The notes: generated from the sequence alone by a model not told the origin. DNA of 64,000 nucleotides from Ancylobacter mangrovi (GCF_024752355.1 NZ_JANTHZ010000004.1:1-64000); one strand, 5' to 3'. Shown: positions 46,067 to 55,553, counted from the first letter of the stretch. Numbers and translations are program-made.

Positions 46067-46701
46067 TACAGGGCCGGGACGAGGCCGGCGCGTTGCGCCT
46101 TGAGCACGAGGTCGGCGTCGCCGGAGGCGCCGAGCTTGGCGCGGATCTGCGACAGGTTGTTCTGCACCGTCTTCGACGAGAGACCGAGGTCGAGGGCGAT
46201 GGCACGGCCGTTCTTGCCGCGCACCAGCAGGAACAGGATGTCGCGTTCGCGCGGCGTCAGGCTGGCGAAATCGTCATCCTCGATCGAGGTGCGGGCGAAC
46301 TCCTGCGCCACGTCGGACGAGAGCGCCCGCCGTCCCGATATGACGGTCCTGATGGCCCGGACGAGCTCGTCCGGCGGGCTGCTCTTGGAGACGAAGCCGC
46401 GCGCCCCGGCGGCCATCGCCTTCTGCGCGAATATGGCGCCCTGGTGCATGGACACGACGAGGATGCGGGCCTGGGGATCGCGCGCCAGAATGGCCTCCAC
46501 CGCCGCAAACCCGCCCCCGCCCGGCATGGAAAGGTCCATCAGCACGATGTCCGGCCGGTGTGCGGCGAAGGCGGCCGCCGCGCCCTCGCCGTCGCCGGCC
46601 TCCGCCACGACCGAGAAGCCGGGATGACGTTCGAGCAGGCGTCGATAGCCCTCGCGCACGATCGGATGATCATCGACCAGAATGATGCGGATCAGATCCA
46701 T
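46066..46701 (-). CDS. NarL/FixJ-type response regulator
   Basis: A 211-aa protein from ATG 46701 (an upstream GTG would add 10 residues). The receiver has VDDHP at 9-13, the phospho-Asp D56 (VLMDLSMP) and K105 or so in FVSKSS. The C-terminal LuxR helix-turn-helix reads LTPRERDILFLLVRGKNGRA, then SSKTVQNNLSQIRAKLG. It is co-transcribed with the kinase gene. It likely controls this kinase locus and the MoxR operon. Confidence 0.9.
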   Translation of the reverse strand: MDLIRIILVDDHPIVREGYRRLLERHPGFSVVAEAGDGEGAAAAFAAHRPDIVLMDLSMPGGGGFAAVEAILARDPQARILVVSMHQGAIFAQKAMAAGARGFVSKSSPPDELVRAIRTVISGRRALSSDVAQEFARTSIEDDDFASLTPRERDILFLLVRGKNGRAIALDLGLSSKTVQNNLSQIRAKLGASGDADLVLKAQRAGLVPAL

Positions 46702-46838
46702 GCCGTCAGGATATAGCGAGCCCGTCACCACGCAAACGGCGACGGGGGTGCGAGCGCACGGGTTGCGCGCGCCCTCGGCATGGGCATGGGCATGGGCATA
46801 TCGCGGCCCGGGTGAGGCCGGGAGGGGAGCGGCGGCTC

Positions 46839-46875
46839 GGATATTTTCACAAAAGCTGGATATTTTAACAAAACA
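46839..46875 (+). repeat. two direct repeats with 19-base period in a divergent promoter region
   Basis: GGATATTTTCACAAAA (46839-46854) and GGATATTTTAACAAAA (46858-46873) are near-identical, starts 19 bases apart, about two helical turns. They are AT-rich in a GC-rich region between divergent response-regulator genes. The layout suits a regulator binding one face of DNA. Confidence 0.5.
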
Positions 46876-46876
46876 T

Positions 46877-46901
46877 GGAACCTTGGGTCGCGATCGCAGT
46901 T
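46877..46901 (+). promoter_or_regulatory. possible sigma-EcfG-type promoter
   Basis: GGAACC (46877-46882) and AGTT (46898-46901) are spaced as GGAAC-N16-aGTT, close to the general-stress consensus GGAAC-N16/17-cGTT of alphaproteobacteria. It lies 75 bases before the single-domain receiver. The first base of the -10 differs from consensus. Confidence 0.3.
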
Positions 46902-46975
46902 AGTGGGCGCCGGGAGGGGCGGCAATCACCTGCGCCGGCGTGCCATAGACCGATAGTGCAACTCAAGGTTTGTAG

Positions 46976-47365
46976 ATGTCTCTCTGCCGTGAGAGTGGGA
47001 CCTCGACGGTTCTTGTTGTCGACGATGAGTTCTTCGTAAGAATAGATACCATCAATGCGGTCGAATCGGCCGGGTTCGCGACCATCGAAGCGTCAACCGC
47101 CGATGACGGGCTGGCGCTTCTCTCGTCCCGTCCCGATGTTCGCGTGCTGATCACCGACATAGAAATGCCGGGAACGATGGACGGCCTGCAGTTCGCCAGA
47201 AGAGTGCGCGAGCGTTGGCCCTCGATTCATGTGATCGTCATCTCCGGCCGGCGCCCTGTCGCCAGCGAGGAGATTCCCGCGAACGGGATTTTCCTGAACA
47301 AGCCCCTGTCCAAGACCCAGCTGTCGCAGACGCTGCGCGGCCTGATCGGCGACGGGGACGAATGA
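46976..47365 (+). CDS. single-domain response regulator
   Basis: A 129-aa protein made only of a receiver domain: acidic pair D16-D17 (VVDDE), phospho-Asp D61 (VLITDIEMPG), Ser/Thr in VIVISGR, Lys in FLNKPLS. There is no output domain, so it likely works by phosphotransfer or protein binding with the hybrid kinase 110 bases downstream. The start follows a candidate EcfG-type promoter. Confidence 0.88.
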   Translation: MSLCRESGTSTVLVVDDEFFVRIDTINAVESAGFATIEASTADDGLALLSSRPDVRVLITDIEMPGTMDGLQFARRVRERWPSIHVIVISGRRPVASEEIPANGIFLNKPLSKTQLSQTLRGLIGDGDE

Positions 47366-47474
47366 TGGTGTCGCCCTTTCGGTGCCCCGTGCGTGCCGGC
47401 CGGCGGTTGCCGCGCAAGGCGGGCCATCGTTCTCGCACCCTTTCTGAAAGCCACTTCTCGCGAACGGCAGCGTC

Positions 47475-50400
47475 ATGACACAAGGTTCGGCAATGGGTGC
47501 AAGGGAGCGCGGGCTCGAACGCGGGCTTGAGCGCGGGTTGGGGCGCGGGCTGGAGCTGGGGCGCGGGCTGGGGCTCGACCCCGCGGTCGCGATCGGCCTT
47601 CTCGGAGCGATCGTGTTCTTCCTGCTCAGCGGCACGATCGCCTATTTGAATCTTCAGGCGCTGAAGGACAACAGCCAGAAGATCTTTCATTCGCACGAGG
47701 TCATCGTCGCTCTGGCGGCGATCCGCTCGAGCGCCCAGGACGCGGAGACGGGCCAGCGCGGCTTTCTGCTGTCGAATGACGAGAAATACCTCGAGCCGTA
47801 CCAGCTCGCGCTTGCCGCCATTCCGGCCAAGATCGACGAGGTCGCGGAGCTGACCAGCGACAACGCGTCCCAGAAGCCGAGGCTGGCGCTGCTGCGGCTG
47901 CATGTGGCCGCCAAGCTGAACGAGCTCGGCGAAACCATCAACCTTCGCCGGACCGATGGGCTGCCGGCGGCTCTCGCCGTCGTCAACTCCGACCGCGGCA
48001 AGGTCGAGATGGACGCGATCCGCACGCAGCTTGCGGCCATGACGCAGGAAGAAGTCCGGTTGCGTGGCGAAAGACTGGCTCAGATGAACCGGTCCCAGCA
48101 GGTCGCCCTCGCCAGCAGCCTGCTGTCCGGCCTTCTCGGCATTTTACTCACCTTTTCGATCGCCTTCCTCATCCGCCGGGCCACCCTGGCGCGACGCCGG
48201 GACCAATGGCTCCAGGGCGGTCAGGTGGGGCTCGCCGCCGCGATGATGGGCGACCAGAACATCGAGCAGCTCTCGCAGACCATATTGGCGTTCCTCACCA
48301 AATATCTCGGCGCCGTCGCCGGCGCGCTCTTCGTCGCCGACAGTTCCCGCTATCGGCGCACGGCCACCTATGGCGTGCCCGACGATGCGAACATTCCCGC
48401 CGAGCTGCGCGTCGGCGAGGGGCTTCTCGGACAGGCGGTGGTCGAGAACCGGCCGCGTCTCATCGACGACGTGCCGGACGGCTACCTCGCCTTCGGCTCG
48501 GCGATGGGGCAGGACAAGCCGAGGACCATCGCCATCTCGCCCGGCGGCGTCGACGGCAACGTCAATTCGGTGATGGAGCTCGGCTTCCTGCAGCCGGTCG
48601 ACGCCGCGACGCTCGAACTGCTCGACCGGGCATCGCAATCCATCGCGCTCGCGGTGCGCTCGGCGAGGTATCGCAGCGAATTGCAGGCCCTTCTCGACGA
48701 AACGCAGCGCCAGTCGGAAGAATTGCAGACGCAGAGCGAGGAGCTTCGCGTCTCGAACGAGGAGCTGGAGGAACAGAGCCGCGCACTGAAGGAATCGCAG
48801 GCCCGGCTCGAGCAGCAGCAGGTGGAGCTGGAGCAGACCAATTCCCAGCTGGAAGAGCAGACCCAGTTGCTGGAGGCCCAGCGCGACGACCTGGAGCGCG
48901 CCAATGCCTCGGTCCAGCTCAAGGCGCGCGAACTCGAGCAGGCCAGCCGCTACAAGTCCGACTTCCTCGCCAACATGTCGCATGAGCTGCGCACGCCGCT
49001 GAACTCCTCGCTGATCCTCGCCAAGCTGCTGGCCGACAATCCCGACGACAACCTGACCGAGGAGCAGGTCAAATACGCCCGCACGATCCAGTCGTCGGGC
49101 AACGACCTGCTGAACCTCATCAACGACATTCTCGACCTGTCCAAGATCGAGGCCGGCCATGTGGAGATCCAGCCGGAAACGCTTCCGCTGCAGCGCGTCG
49201 CCAACAATCTGCGCCCGCTGTTTCAGCCGGTGGCGGCGCAGAAGCGCCTGGACTTCGTCGTCGAGCTCGCGCCCGATTGCCCCGCCACTATCGACACCGA
49301 CGGCCTGCGCCTCGAACAGGTGCTGAAGAACCTTCTGTCGAACGCCTTCAAGTTCACGGAAACGGGCAAGGTCGGCCTGTCGATCAGTCCGGTGGGCGAC
49401 GGGCGGATCGCCTTCGCGGTGTCCGACACCGGCATCGGCATCAGCGCCGAGCAACAGAACTCGATTTTCGAGGCCTTCCATCAGGCCGACGGCACGATCA
49501 GCCGCAAATATGGAGGCACCGGCCTCGGGCTTTCCATCTCGCGCCAGCTCGCGCGGCTTCTGGGCGGCTCGATCGAGCTGAAGAGCCGAGAAGGCGCGGG
49601 AAGCACCTTCACCCTGATCATTCCCAACCAATACGACCCCGCCAACGTCGCGCCGCGTGACCCGCCGGCGCCGCGCGCGGCCGTGGCGGCGCCGGCGGAG
49701 CCCGAGACCGGGCGGGCGGCGCCCGCGAGGCCCCACCGCAAGGTGGACGACGACCGCGACGCGCCCGCCGACGAGAAGCGCGTGCTGCTCGTGGTCGAGG
49801 ACGACGACACCTTCGCGGAAATCCTGCGCGATCTCTCGCGCGAAATGGGCTTCCGCGCGCTGATCGCCGGCACGGCCGAGGAGGCGCTGGCGATGGCGCG
49901 GCAGTTCATGCCCAACGCCATCGTGCTCGATGTCGGCCTGCCCGATCAGTCCGGCCTCTCGGTGCTCGACCGGCTCAAGCACGATGTCCGCACCCGCCAC
50001 ATTCCCATTCACATCGTCTCGGCCACCGACAACATGGAGACGGCGCTTTCGCTCGGCGCCGTCGGCTATGCGCTCAAGCCGATACAGCGCGAGCAACTGG
50101 TCGAGGTGTTGAAGAAGCTCGAGGCGAAGCTCCTGCAGCGCCTTCACAGGGTGCTCATCGTCGAGGACGATCCGGTGCAGCGGGACGCCGTCGCGCAGCT
50201 CCTGTCCTCGCACGACGTCCAGACCGTCACCGCGGGAACGGCGGCCGAATGCCTCAAGCTGCTCGAGGAGCAGACCTTCGACTGTATGGTGCTCGACCTG
50301 ACCTTGCCGGACGCCTCCGGCTACTCGCTGCTGGAGACGCTGAGCCAGGAAAGCGCCTACGCCTTCCCGCCGGCCATCGTCTACACCGGCCGCGACTTGT

Positions 50401-50963
50401 CGATGGACGACGAGGAGAAGCTCCGCCGCTATTCGAAATCGATCATCATCAAGGGCGCCAAGTCGCCCGAACGCCTGCTCGACGAGGTGAGCCTCTTCCT
50501 GCACCAGGTGGTGTCGGAACTGCCGGACGAGCAGCAGAAGATGATCCGCAAGGCGCGCAACCGCGATGCCCTGCTGGAGGGCCGGCGGATCCTCGTGGTC
50601 GAGGACGACGTTCGCAACGTCTACGCGCTGACCAACATCCTCGAACCGAGGGGAGCGATCGTCGAGATCGCCCGCAACGGCCAGGAAGCCCTCGACGCGC
50701 TGGCGAAGTCGGCCGACGCGGCGGCGGGTTCCATCGACCTTGTCCTGATGGACGTGATGATGCCGGTGATGGACGGGCTCACCGCCATGCGCGAAATCCG
50801 CCGGAACGCGGCCTTCAGGAAACTGCCGATCATCGCCCTCACCGCGAAGGCGATGCCCGACGACCAGCAACGATGCGTCGATGCCGGCGCCAACGACTAC
50901 ATGGCCAAGCCGCTCGACGTCGAAAAGCTCCTGTCCCTCGTACGCGTATGGATGCCGCGGTGA
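47475..50963 (+). CDS. hybrid histidine kinase: CHASE3-GAF-coiled coil-HisKA-HATPase-REC-REC-REC
   Basis: A 1162-aa protein. Residues 12-34 are an RGLE/RGLG-type tandem repeat. Membrane helices near 37-59 and 213-233 flank a CHASE3 sensor (AETGQRGFLLSNDEKYL). GAF is about 255-398. A Glu/Gln-rich coiled coil runs 400-490. The phospho-acceptor is H503 (FLANMSHELRTPLN). ATP-binding boxes are N near 623, G1 SDTGIGIS and G2 GTGLGLSIS. Three receivers follow with D819, D941 and D1093. ATG 47493 is a second possible start. It probably feeds CheR, CheB and the HWE kinase encoded just downstream. Confidence 0.92.
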   Translation: MTQGSAMGARERGLERGLERGLGRGLELGRGLGLDPAVAIGLLGAIVFFLLSGTIAYLNLQALKDNSQKIFHSHEVIVALAAIRSSAQDAETGQRGFLLSNDEKYLEPYQLALAAIPAKIDEVAELTSDNASQKPRLALLRLHVAAKLNELGETINLRRTDGLPAALAVVNSDRGKVEMDAIRTQLAAMTQEEVRLRGERLAQMNRSQQVALASSLLSGLLGILLTFSIAFLIRRATLARRRDQWLQGGQVGLAAAMMGDQNIEQLSQTILAFLTKYLGAVAGALFVADSSRYRRTATYGVPDDANIPAELRVGEGLLGQAVVENRPRLIDDVPDGYLAFGSAMGQDKPRTIAISPGGVDGNVNSVMELGFLQPVDAATLELLDRASQSIALAVRSARYRSELQALLDETQRQSEELQTQSEELRVSNEELEEQSRALKESQARLEQQQVELEQTNSQLEEQTQLLEAQRDDLERANASVQLKARELEQASRYKSDFLANMSHELRTPLNSSLILAKLLADNPDDNLTEEQVKYARTIQSSGNDLLNLINDILDLSKIEAGHVEIQPETLPLQRVANNLRPLFQPVAAQKRLDFVVELAPDCPATIDTDGLRLEQVLKNLLSNAFKFTETGKVGLSISPVGDGRIAFAVSDTGIGISAEQQNSIFEAFHQADGTISRKYGGTGLGLSISRQLARLLGGSIELKSREGAGSTFTLIIPNQYDPANVAPRDPPAPRAAVAAPAEPETGRAAPARPHRKVDDDRDAPADEKRVLLVVEDDDTFAEILRDLSREMGFRALIAGTAEEALAMARQFMPNAIVLDVGLPDQSGLSVLDRLKHDVRTRHIPIHIVSATDNMETALSLGAVGYALKPIQREQLVEVLKKLEAKLLQRLHRVLIVEDDPVQRDAVAQLLSSHDVQTVTAGTAAECLKLLEEQTFDCMVLDLTLPDASGYSLLETLSQESAYAFPPAIVYTGRDLSMDDEEKLRRYSKSIIIKGAKSPERLLDEVSLFLHQVVSELPDEQQKMIRKARNRDALLEGRRILVVEDDVRNVYALTNILEPRGAIVEIARNGQEALDALAKSADAAAGSIDLVLMDVMMPVMDGLTAMREIRRNAAFRKLPIIALTAKAMPDDQQRCVDAGANDYMAKPLDVEKLLSLVRVWMPR

Positions 50964-51799
50964 CAGACGATCTTGCCCATGAGCGGACCGAGGACATCGA
51001 GATCCGGCTGCTGCTGGACGCCCTCTATTACCGCTACCACTATGATTTCCGCGACTACGCCATGGCCTCGATAAAGCGGCGGCTGCGGCAGGGACGCCAG
51101 CAGCTGGGGTTTGCCAGCTTCTCGGCCATGCAGGACGCGCTGATGCGCGATCCCGACATGCTGCCGCGCCTCCTCGGCTTCCTGACCGTGCAGGTCAGCG
51201 AGATGTTCCGCGACCCTTCCTATTTCCGCGCCATCCGGGAGAAGGTCGTGCCGCATCTGCGCACCTACCCTTCCCTCAAGGTGTGGATCGCGGGCTGCAG
51301 CGCGGGCGAGGAGCTCTATTCCATGGTCATCCTGTTTCGCGAGGAGGGCCTCGAAGAGCGGACGCTGTTCTACGCCACCGACATCAATCAGGAGGCGCTT
51401 CGCGCCGCGGATACCGGCATCTTCAGCCTCGATCGCATTCCCCTCTTCACCGAGAACCACCGCAAGTCGGGCGGGCGTCACTCGCTGTCGGAATATTATC
51501 ACGCGGCCTATGGCCGGGCGTCCTTCGACAAGAGCCTGCGCCGGAAGGTGGTCTTCTCCGACCACAGCCTGGTGACGGACGCGGTCTTCGGCGAGATGCA
51601 TCTCATCTCGTGCCGGAACGTCCTCATCTATTTCAATCGCTCCGCGCAGGATCGCGCGCTGGGTCTGTTCGAGGGTTCGCTGGTGCGAAAGGGCTTCCTG
51701 GGACTGGGCGCGAAGGAGAGCCTGCGCTTCTCCAGCCAAGCCGGCTCCTTCGTCGACTTCGTGCGCGAGGAGAAGATCTACCAGAGGAGCGCGCAATGA
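50960..51799 (+). CDS. CheR family protein-glutamate methyltransferase
   Basis: A 279-aa protein from GTG 50960 overlapping the kinase stop (GTGA); ATG 50948 is an alternative start adding four residues. The N-terminal helical part (DIEIRLLLDALYYRYHYDFR) is typical of stand-alone CheR. The SAM site is VWIAGCSAGEELYSMVILF, then ATDINQEAL and CRNVLIYF. There are no chemoreceptor genes nearby, so methylation of another target or a signalling-only role is likely. Confidence 0.9.
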   Translation: MTDDLAHERTEDIEIRLLLDALYYRYHYDFRDYAMASIKRRLRQGRQQLGFASFSAMQDALMRDPDMLPRLLGFLTVQVSEMFRDPSYFRAIREKVVPHLRTYPSLKVWIAGCSAGEELYSMVILFREEGLEERTLFYATDINQEALRAADTGIFSLDRIPLFTENHRKSGGRHSLSEYYHAAYGRASFDKSLRRKVVFSDHSLVTDAVFGEMHLISCRNVLIYFNRSAQDRALGLFEGSLVRKGFLGLGAKESLRFSSQAGSFVDFVREEKIYQRSAQ

Positions 51800-52359
51800 C
51801 GGCGCGCTCGGAAGCGGTCGTGATCGGCGCCTCGGCCGGGGCGCTGGAGGCGCTGTCGGCCATTCTGCCCCAGCTGCCGGCCGGGTTCAGGCTGCCGATC
51901 ATGGTGGTCGTGCATGTGCCCGCCGACAAGCAGAGCGTGCTGGCGGAACTGTTCCAGAACAAGTGCCTGGTCGAGGTGCGCGAGGCGGAGGACAAGGAGC
52001 CGATCACCGGCGGCACGGTCTATTTCGCCCCGCCGGACTATCATCTCCTCGTGGAAATGGACCGGACCCTCTCGCTGTCCAGCGACGAGCCGGTGCTGTT
52101 CTCCCGCCCCTCCATCGATGTGCTGTTCGAGAGCGCGGCCGACGCCTATGGGTCGGCGCTGATCGCCATCGTGCTCACCGGCGCCAACCAGGACGGCGCG
52201 CACGGGCTGAGCACGGTCGTCGATCTCGGCGGCACGGCGCTGGTGCAAAATCCCGACGAGGCATTCGCGTCGGCGATGCCCGAGGCGGCGATCGTTCTTT
52301 GTCCGGACGCGCAGGTCATGTCCCTGAGCGCGATAGCTGAATATTTGCGGGAGGTTTGA
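51796..52359 (+). CDS. CheB-type protein-glutamate methylesterase, no receiver
   Basis: A 187-aa catalytic domain. The triad is S13 (GASAGALEAL), H40 (VVVHVPAD) and Asp in LTGANQDGAHG (about D134). It lacks the N-terminal receiver of chemotaxis CheB. Its ATG overlaps the CheR stop, so the pair is coupled. It probably reverses the CheR mark in the same stress or sensory pathway. Confidence 0.9.
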   Translation: MTARSEAVVIGASAGALEALSAILPQLPAGFRLPIMVVVHVPADKQSVLAELFQNKCLVEVREAEDKEPITGGTVYFAPPDYHLLVEMDRTLSLSSDEPVLFSRPSIDVLFESAADAYGSALIAIVLTGANQDGAHGLSTVVDLGGTALVQNPDEAFASAMPEAAIVLCPDAQVMSLSAIAEYLREV

Positions 52360-52367
52360 ACGCGACC

Positions 52368-53489
52368 ATGAGCCCCGTTCCCTTCCTGCTGGTCGACGAT
52401 CTCGAAGACAATCTCGTCTCTCTCGAAGCCCTGCTGCGCCGAGACGATCTGCTGCTGCTGAAAGCCCGCTCCGGCGATGAGGCGCTGGAGCTCCTGCTGC
52501 ACAACGATGTCGCGCTGGCCCTCATCGACGTCCAGATGCCCGGGCTGAACGGGTTCGAACTCGCCGAGCTCATGCGCGGCAATGAGCGGACGCGGCGCAT
52601 TCCCATCATCTTCGTGACCGCCGGCAGCGCCGACAACCAGCGACGCTTCCGCGGCTACGGGGCAGGTGCGGTCGACTTCATCCAGAAGCCGATCGAACCG
52701 GACATCCTGCGCAGCAAGGCGGACGTCTTTTTCGAGCTCTACCAGCAACGGCAGATGATCGCCGCCCAGCGCGACGAGCTGGAAGTGCAGGCCGAGGCGC
52801 TCCGCGAGGCCGGCCGGCGCAAGGACGAGTTCCTGATCACCCTGACCCACGACGTCCATCGCCATCAGCATGCCCGCGAGCAGCAGGAAATGCTGCTGCG
52901 CGAGATAAATCACCGCATCAAGAACCTGTTCGCCGTCGCCGTCGGCCTGATCGAATTCAGCACGCGGGCGGCCGGCAGCGCGGAGGAGCTCGCCAGCGAC
53001 CTGCGCGCCCGGCTCCAGGCGCTGGCGCGCGTGCACGATCTCACCCTGCCGGACCTGAGCAGCGACGGCGAAGCGCAATCCGAGACGACCGCCGTCGCCC
53101 TGCTGAACGCCATCCTGGCCCCCTATCGCTGCCCGCAGAGCACGCGGATCTCGGTCAGCGGAGACGACATCGTGCTGGCCGGCAACGCGCTGACCTCGCT
53201 GGCGCTGCTGCTTCACGAATTCACGACCAACGCGGCGAAGTATGGCGCCCTCTCGCAAGCGCAGGGACGGCTGACCATTCATGTCACCTCGGTCGACGAC
53301 CGGTTCCACATGACATGGGTCGAACAGGCCTCCCTCGAGAGCGGCACCTCGCCCTCGCGTGAAGGCTTCGGCTCGGTGCTCGAGAAAGCGGTGCTGAGGG
53401 CGATGGGCGGCACGGTTTCCCGCGACTGGACGCAGGACGGCCTCTCGCTCACGCTCGAAATTCCGATGATGAATATCGCCCAGACGTGA
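52368..53489 (+). CDS. receiver-HWE histidine kinase
   Basis: A 373-aa protein from ATG 52368, with GGGAGG upstream. The receiver has acidic residues near 10-14 and phospho-Asp D54 (ALIDVQMPG). A linker coiled coil follows. The HWE kinase has H182 (REINHRIKNLFAV), the marker HEFTTNAAKYGALS and WVE (WxE). HWE kinases often act with the PhyR-NepR-EcfG stress circuit in alphaproteobacteria. The order kinase, CheR, CheB, receiver-kinase suggests a relay. Confidence 0.9.
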   Translation: MSPVPFLLVDDLEDNLVSLEALLRRDDLLLLKARSGDEALELLLHNDVALALIDVQMPGLNGFELAELMRGNERTRRIPIIFVTAGSADNQRRFRGYGAGAVDFIQKPIEPDILRSKADVFFELYQQRQMIAAQRDELEVQAEALREAGRRKDEFLITLTHDVHRHQHAREQQEMLLREINHRIKNLFAVAVGLIEFSTRAAGSAEELASDLRARLQALARVHDLTLPDLSSDGEAQSETTAVALLNAILAPYRCPQSTRISVSGDDIVLAGNALTSLALLLHEFTTNAAKYGALSQAQGRLTIHVTSVDDRFHMTWVEQASLESGTSPSREGFGSVLEKAVLRAMGGTVSRDWTQDGLSLTLEIPMMNIAQT

Positions 53490-54009
53490 GGCGCTCGCCA
53501 TGCGGCGACCGCCGGTGGCGGGGGCGTCCCGATGGCCAGCTGGTCGCCATTCGGGAAGAAGCCGCGGCCACGAACGATGAAGAGAACATGATCGCGACGC
53601 GCGGGCGCCCCCCGGGGCACGGGCATGGCTTACCTGCTTCATTCACAGCAAAGTCCCGCGTGCGCACAAGAATTACCTCGCCGTACGCGGGCGCATTTCT
53701 ATACCTACCTTTAAGTCAGCGGGCGTTGTAGACTGGCATCGTCGAGCATTGGCCGCTCGATATCCGATGGTTGTCGCCTGCGCGACAATGCCGGGAGACC
53801 GGAGCATGACCGCTTTCGGTACAGTTCTCGCCATCGCCGACGCCCTCCTGCCGCGCAGGGCCGGCCCAGCACTTTCCCGGGGAGAACCTTCCGCACGCGC
53901 CCCCACGGCGCGGATGGATGGTGAGCGCCATCAGGAACCACTGGAAGCTGATCCCTCCGTTCGACGCGACATGAGGTCGGTCCGCGAGGCAGCGGGAGTG
54001 CGGGTCATC
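53490..54009 (+). promoter_or_regulatory. 520-base stretch upstream of DUF3300 gene
   Basis: No supported gene. The DUF3300 frame stays open back to 53749, but the extension lacks family features. A perfect hairpin TTGTCGC (53771-53777)/GCGACAA (53782-53788) with loop CTGC lies in it. AT-richer sequence near 53695-53715 may hold a promoter. Confidence 0.4.
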
Positions 54010-55536
54010 ATGACAGAACCTTCCCGGATGCCGCAGACAGCCACGCCCGCCCACCGATGGTTCGCCGCCGCCCGAGGCCGGGCCCTCCTGTACGTCGTCC
54101 TCCTCACCCTTTGCCCGATATCGATCGGCGTGGTCGCGGCGTCACTGGCCATCGGCCCGCGCGCCGCCTTCGCCCAGACCGCAGACACGACCGACGCAGG
54201 GGACGCGACGGATACAGGAGACGCAGCCGACGCGGCCGACGAGCCATTGAGCGAGCAGGAACTGCAGATCCTCGTCGCCCGGATCGCGCTTTATCCCGAC
54301 GACCTCGTCGCCGCCATCGCGGCCGCCTCCCTCTATCCGCTGCAGATCGTCGAGGCCGCCCGCTTCCTCGAGGCTCGCAAGAAGGATCCGAAGCTCGAGC
54401 CGAAGGCGAGCTGGGACGGCAGCGTCGTCGCGCTCCTGAACTATCCCGAGATCGTCGCGATGATGAGCGAGGATCTCGACTGGACGCAGGCGCTCGGCGA
54501 GGCATTGGCGAACCAGCAGAAGGACGTTCTGCTCGCCATCCAGCAGCTGCGTGACGAGGCGGTGGCGGCCAACATCATCAAGTCCGACGACAAGGTGACG
54601 GTGACCAAGGAGAACGACAACATCGTCATCCAGCCCGCCACGCCCGAGCAGGTCTACATTCCCCAATACGCTCCCGAGATGCTGTACGAGCCGGGCTATG
54701 CGGTAGCGCCGGTCACCTACGCCGCCGACCCCTATCCTTCCTATTTGTGGCCGACGGCGACCTTCTTCACCGGTGCCGTGACCGGCGCGGCGTGGGCGGC
54801 GGCCGTCGACTGGAACGACTGGGGCGTGTGGAGCGGCCGCTGGCGCGGCGACGTCGATTTCAACTGCAACAACTGCTTCCACAACCGCAATTTCAGCGGC
54901 CGGATCCATGCCAACGACATCGACTGGAAGGATGTCGACCGGAGCAAGCTCCACATCGACCGCGACCAGCTCGGCAAGCTGGATCGCAACAATATCCGGC
55001 AGGGCCTGCGCAGCGACCGTGGAAACGACCTGCGGGCCAGGGCGGCCGACGTGCGCCGCAACCATCAGGTGCCGCCGGGCGCGGGCAAGATCGGCGACAT
55101 CCGCAAGAACGCGCTTCAGAACCGCCCGGGCGGCGACCGACCGGGCCGCCTGCCGGGCGGCCAGGGCAGGCCCGGCGTCGCCAACGCCGTTGCGCAGCAC
55201 CCCAACGTGGCGGGTCGCGTCCAGGGTGGTGGCGGAAAGGGCGGGCAGATCCAGCGGCCGGCGGGCGGCGCCGGCGCAAAGGCCAAGGCCGCTGCGGCCG
55301 GTCGCGCGAAGGCGCCCGCCTCGATCAATCGCCCCGTCCACGCACCCAAGCCCGGCGGTCGCATCGACCATCGGCCGAAGGTGCCCTCGGGCCTCGGCGA
55401 AGTCCGTTCCGGACGCTCGGCGCAGATCCATTCGGCGCGCGGGGCCGCCGTGCGGGGCGGAGGGCAGCGGGCGGTGCCGCATCGTCAGGCGGGCGGCGGA
55501 CGGCCTCGTCCGCACCCGGGCGGCCGACGGCACTGA
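54010..55536 (+). CDS. DUF3300 domain-containing protein
   Basis: A 508-aa exported protein; the start is set at ATG 54010 since a signal-like segment follows (about residues 26-55, ending AAFA-Q). ATG 53971 is an alternative. The DUF3300 core is LVARIALYPDDLVAAIAAAS then DWTQALGEA and YIPQYAPEMLYEPGYA. A basic Gly/Arg/Pro-rich, low-complexity tail covers the last 150 residues. Function is unknown; it is usually paired with DUF2950, as here 17 bases downstream. Confidence 0.85.
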   Translation: MTEPSRMPQTATPAHRWFAAARGRALLYVVLLTLCPISIGVVAASLAIGPRAAFAQTADTTDAGDATDTGDAADAADEPLSEQELQILVARIALYPDDLVAAIAAASLYPLQIVEAARFLEARKKDPKLEPKASWDGSVVALLNYPEIVAMMSEDLDWTQALGEALANQQKDVLLAIQQLRDEAVAANIIKSDDKVTVTKENDNIVIQPATPEQVYIPQYAPEMLYEPGYAVAPVTYAADPYPSYLWPTATFFTGAVTGAAWAAAVDWNDWGVWSGRWRGDVDFNCNNCFHNRNFSGRIHANDIDWKDVDRSKLHIDRDQLGKLDRNNIRQGLRSDRGNDLRARAADVRRNHQVPPGAGKIGDIRKNALQNRPGGDRPGRLPGGQGRPGVANAVAQHPNVAGRVQGGGGKGGQIQRPAGGAGAKAKAAAAGRAKAPASINRPVHAPKPGGRIDHRPKVPSGLGEVRSGRSAQIHSARGAAVRGGGQRAVPHRQAGGGRPRPHPGGRRH

Positions 55537-55553
55537 GGATGAGGAGAGCGGTG

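Noticed and set aside
43268-46627. Plus-strand open frame of more than 1100 codons
   Set aside because: Antisense to MoxR, the kinase and the response regulator, with low-complexity Arg/Gly-rich translation.
48144-50870. Minus-strand 900-codon open frame
   Set aside because: Mirror of the hybrid kinase coding frame; no family motif.
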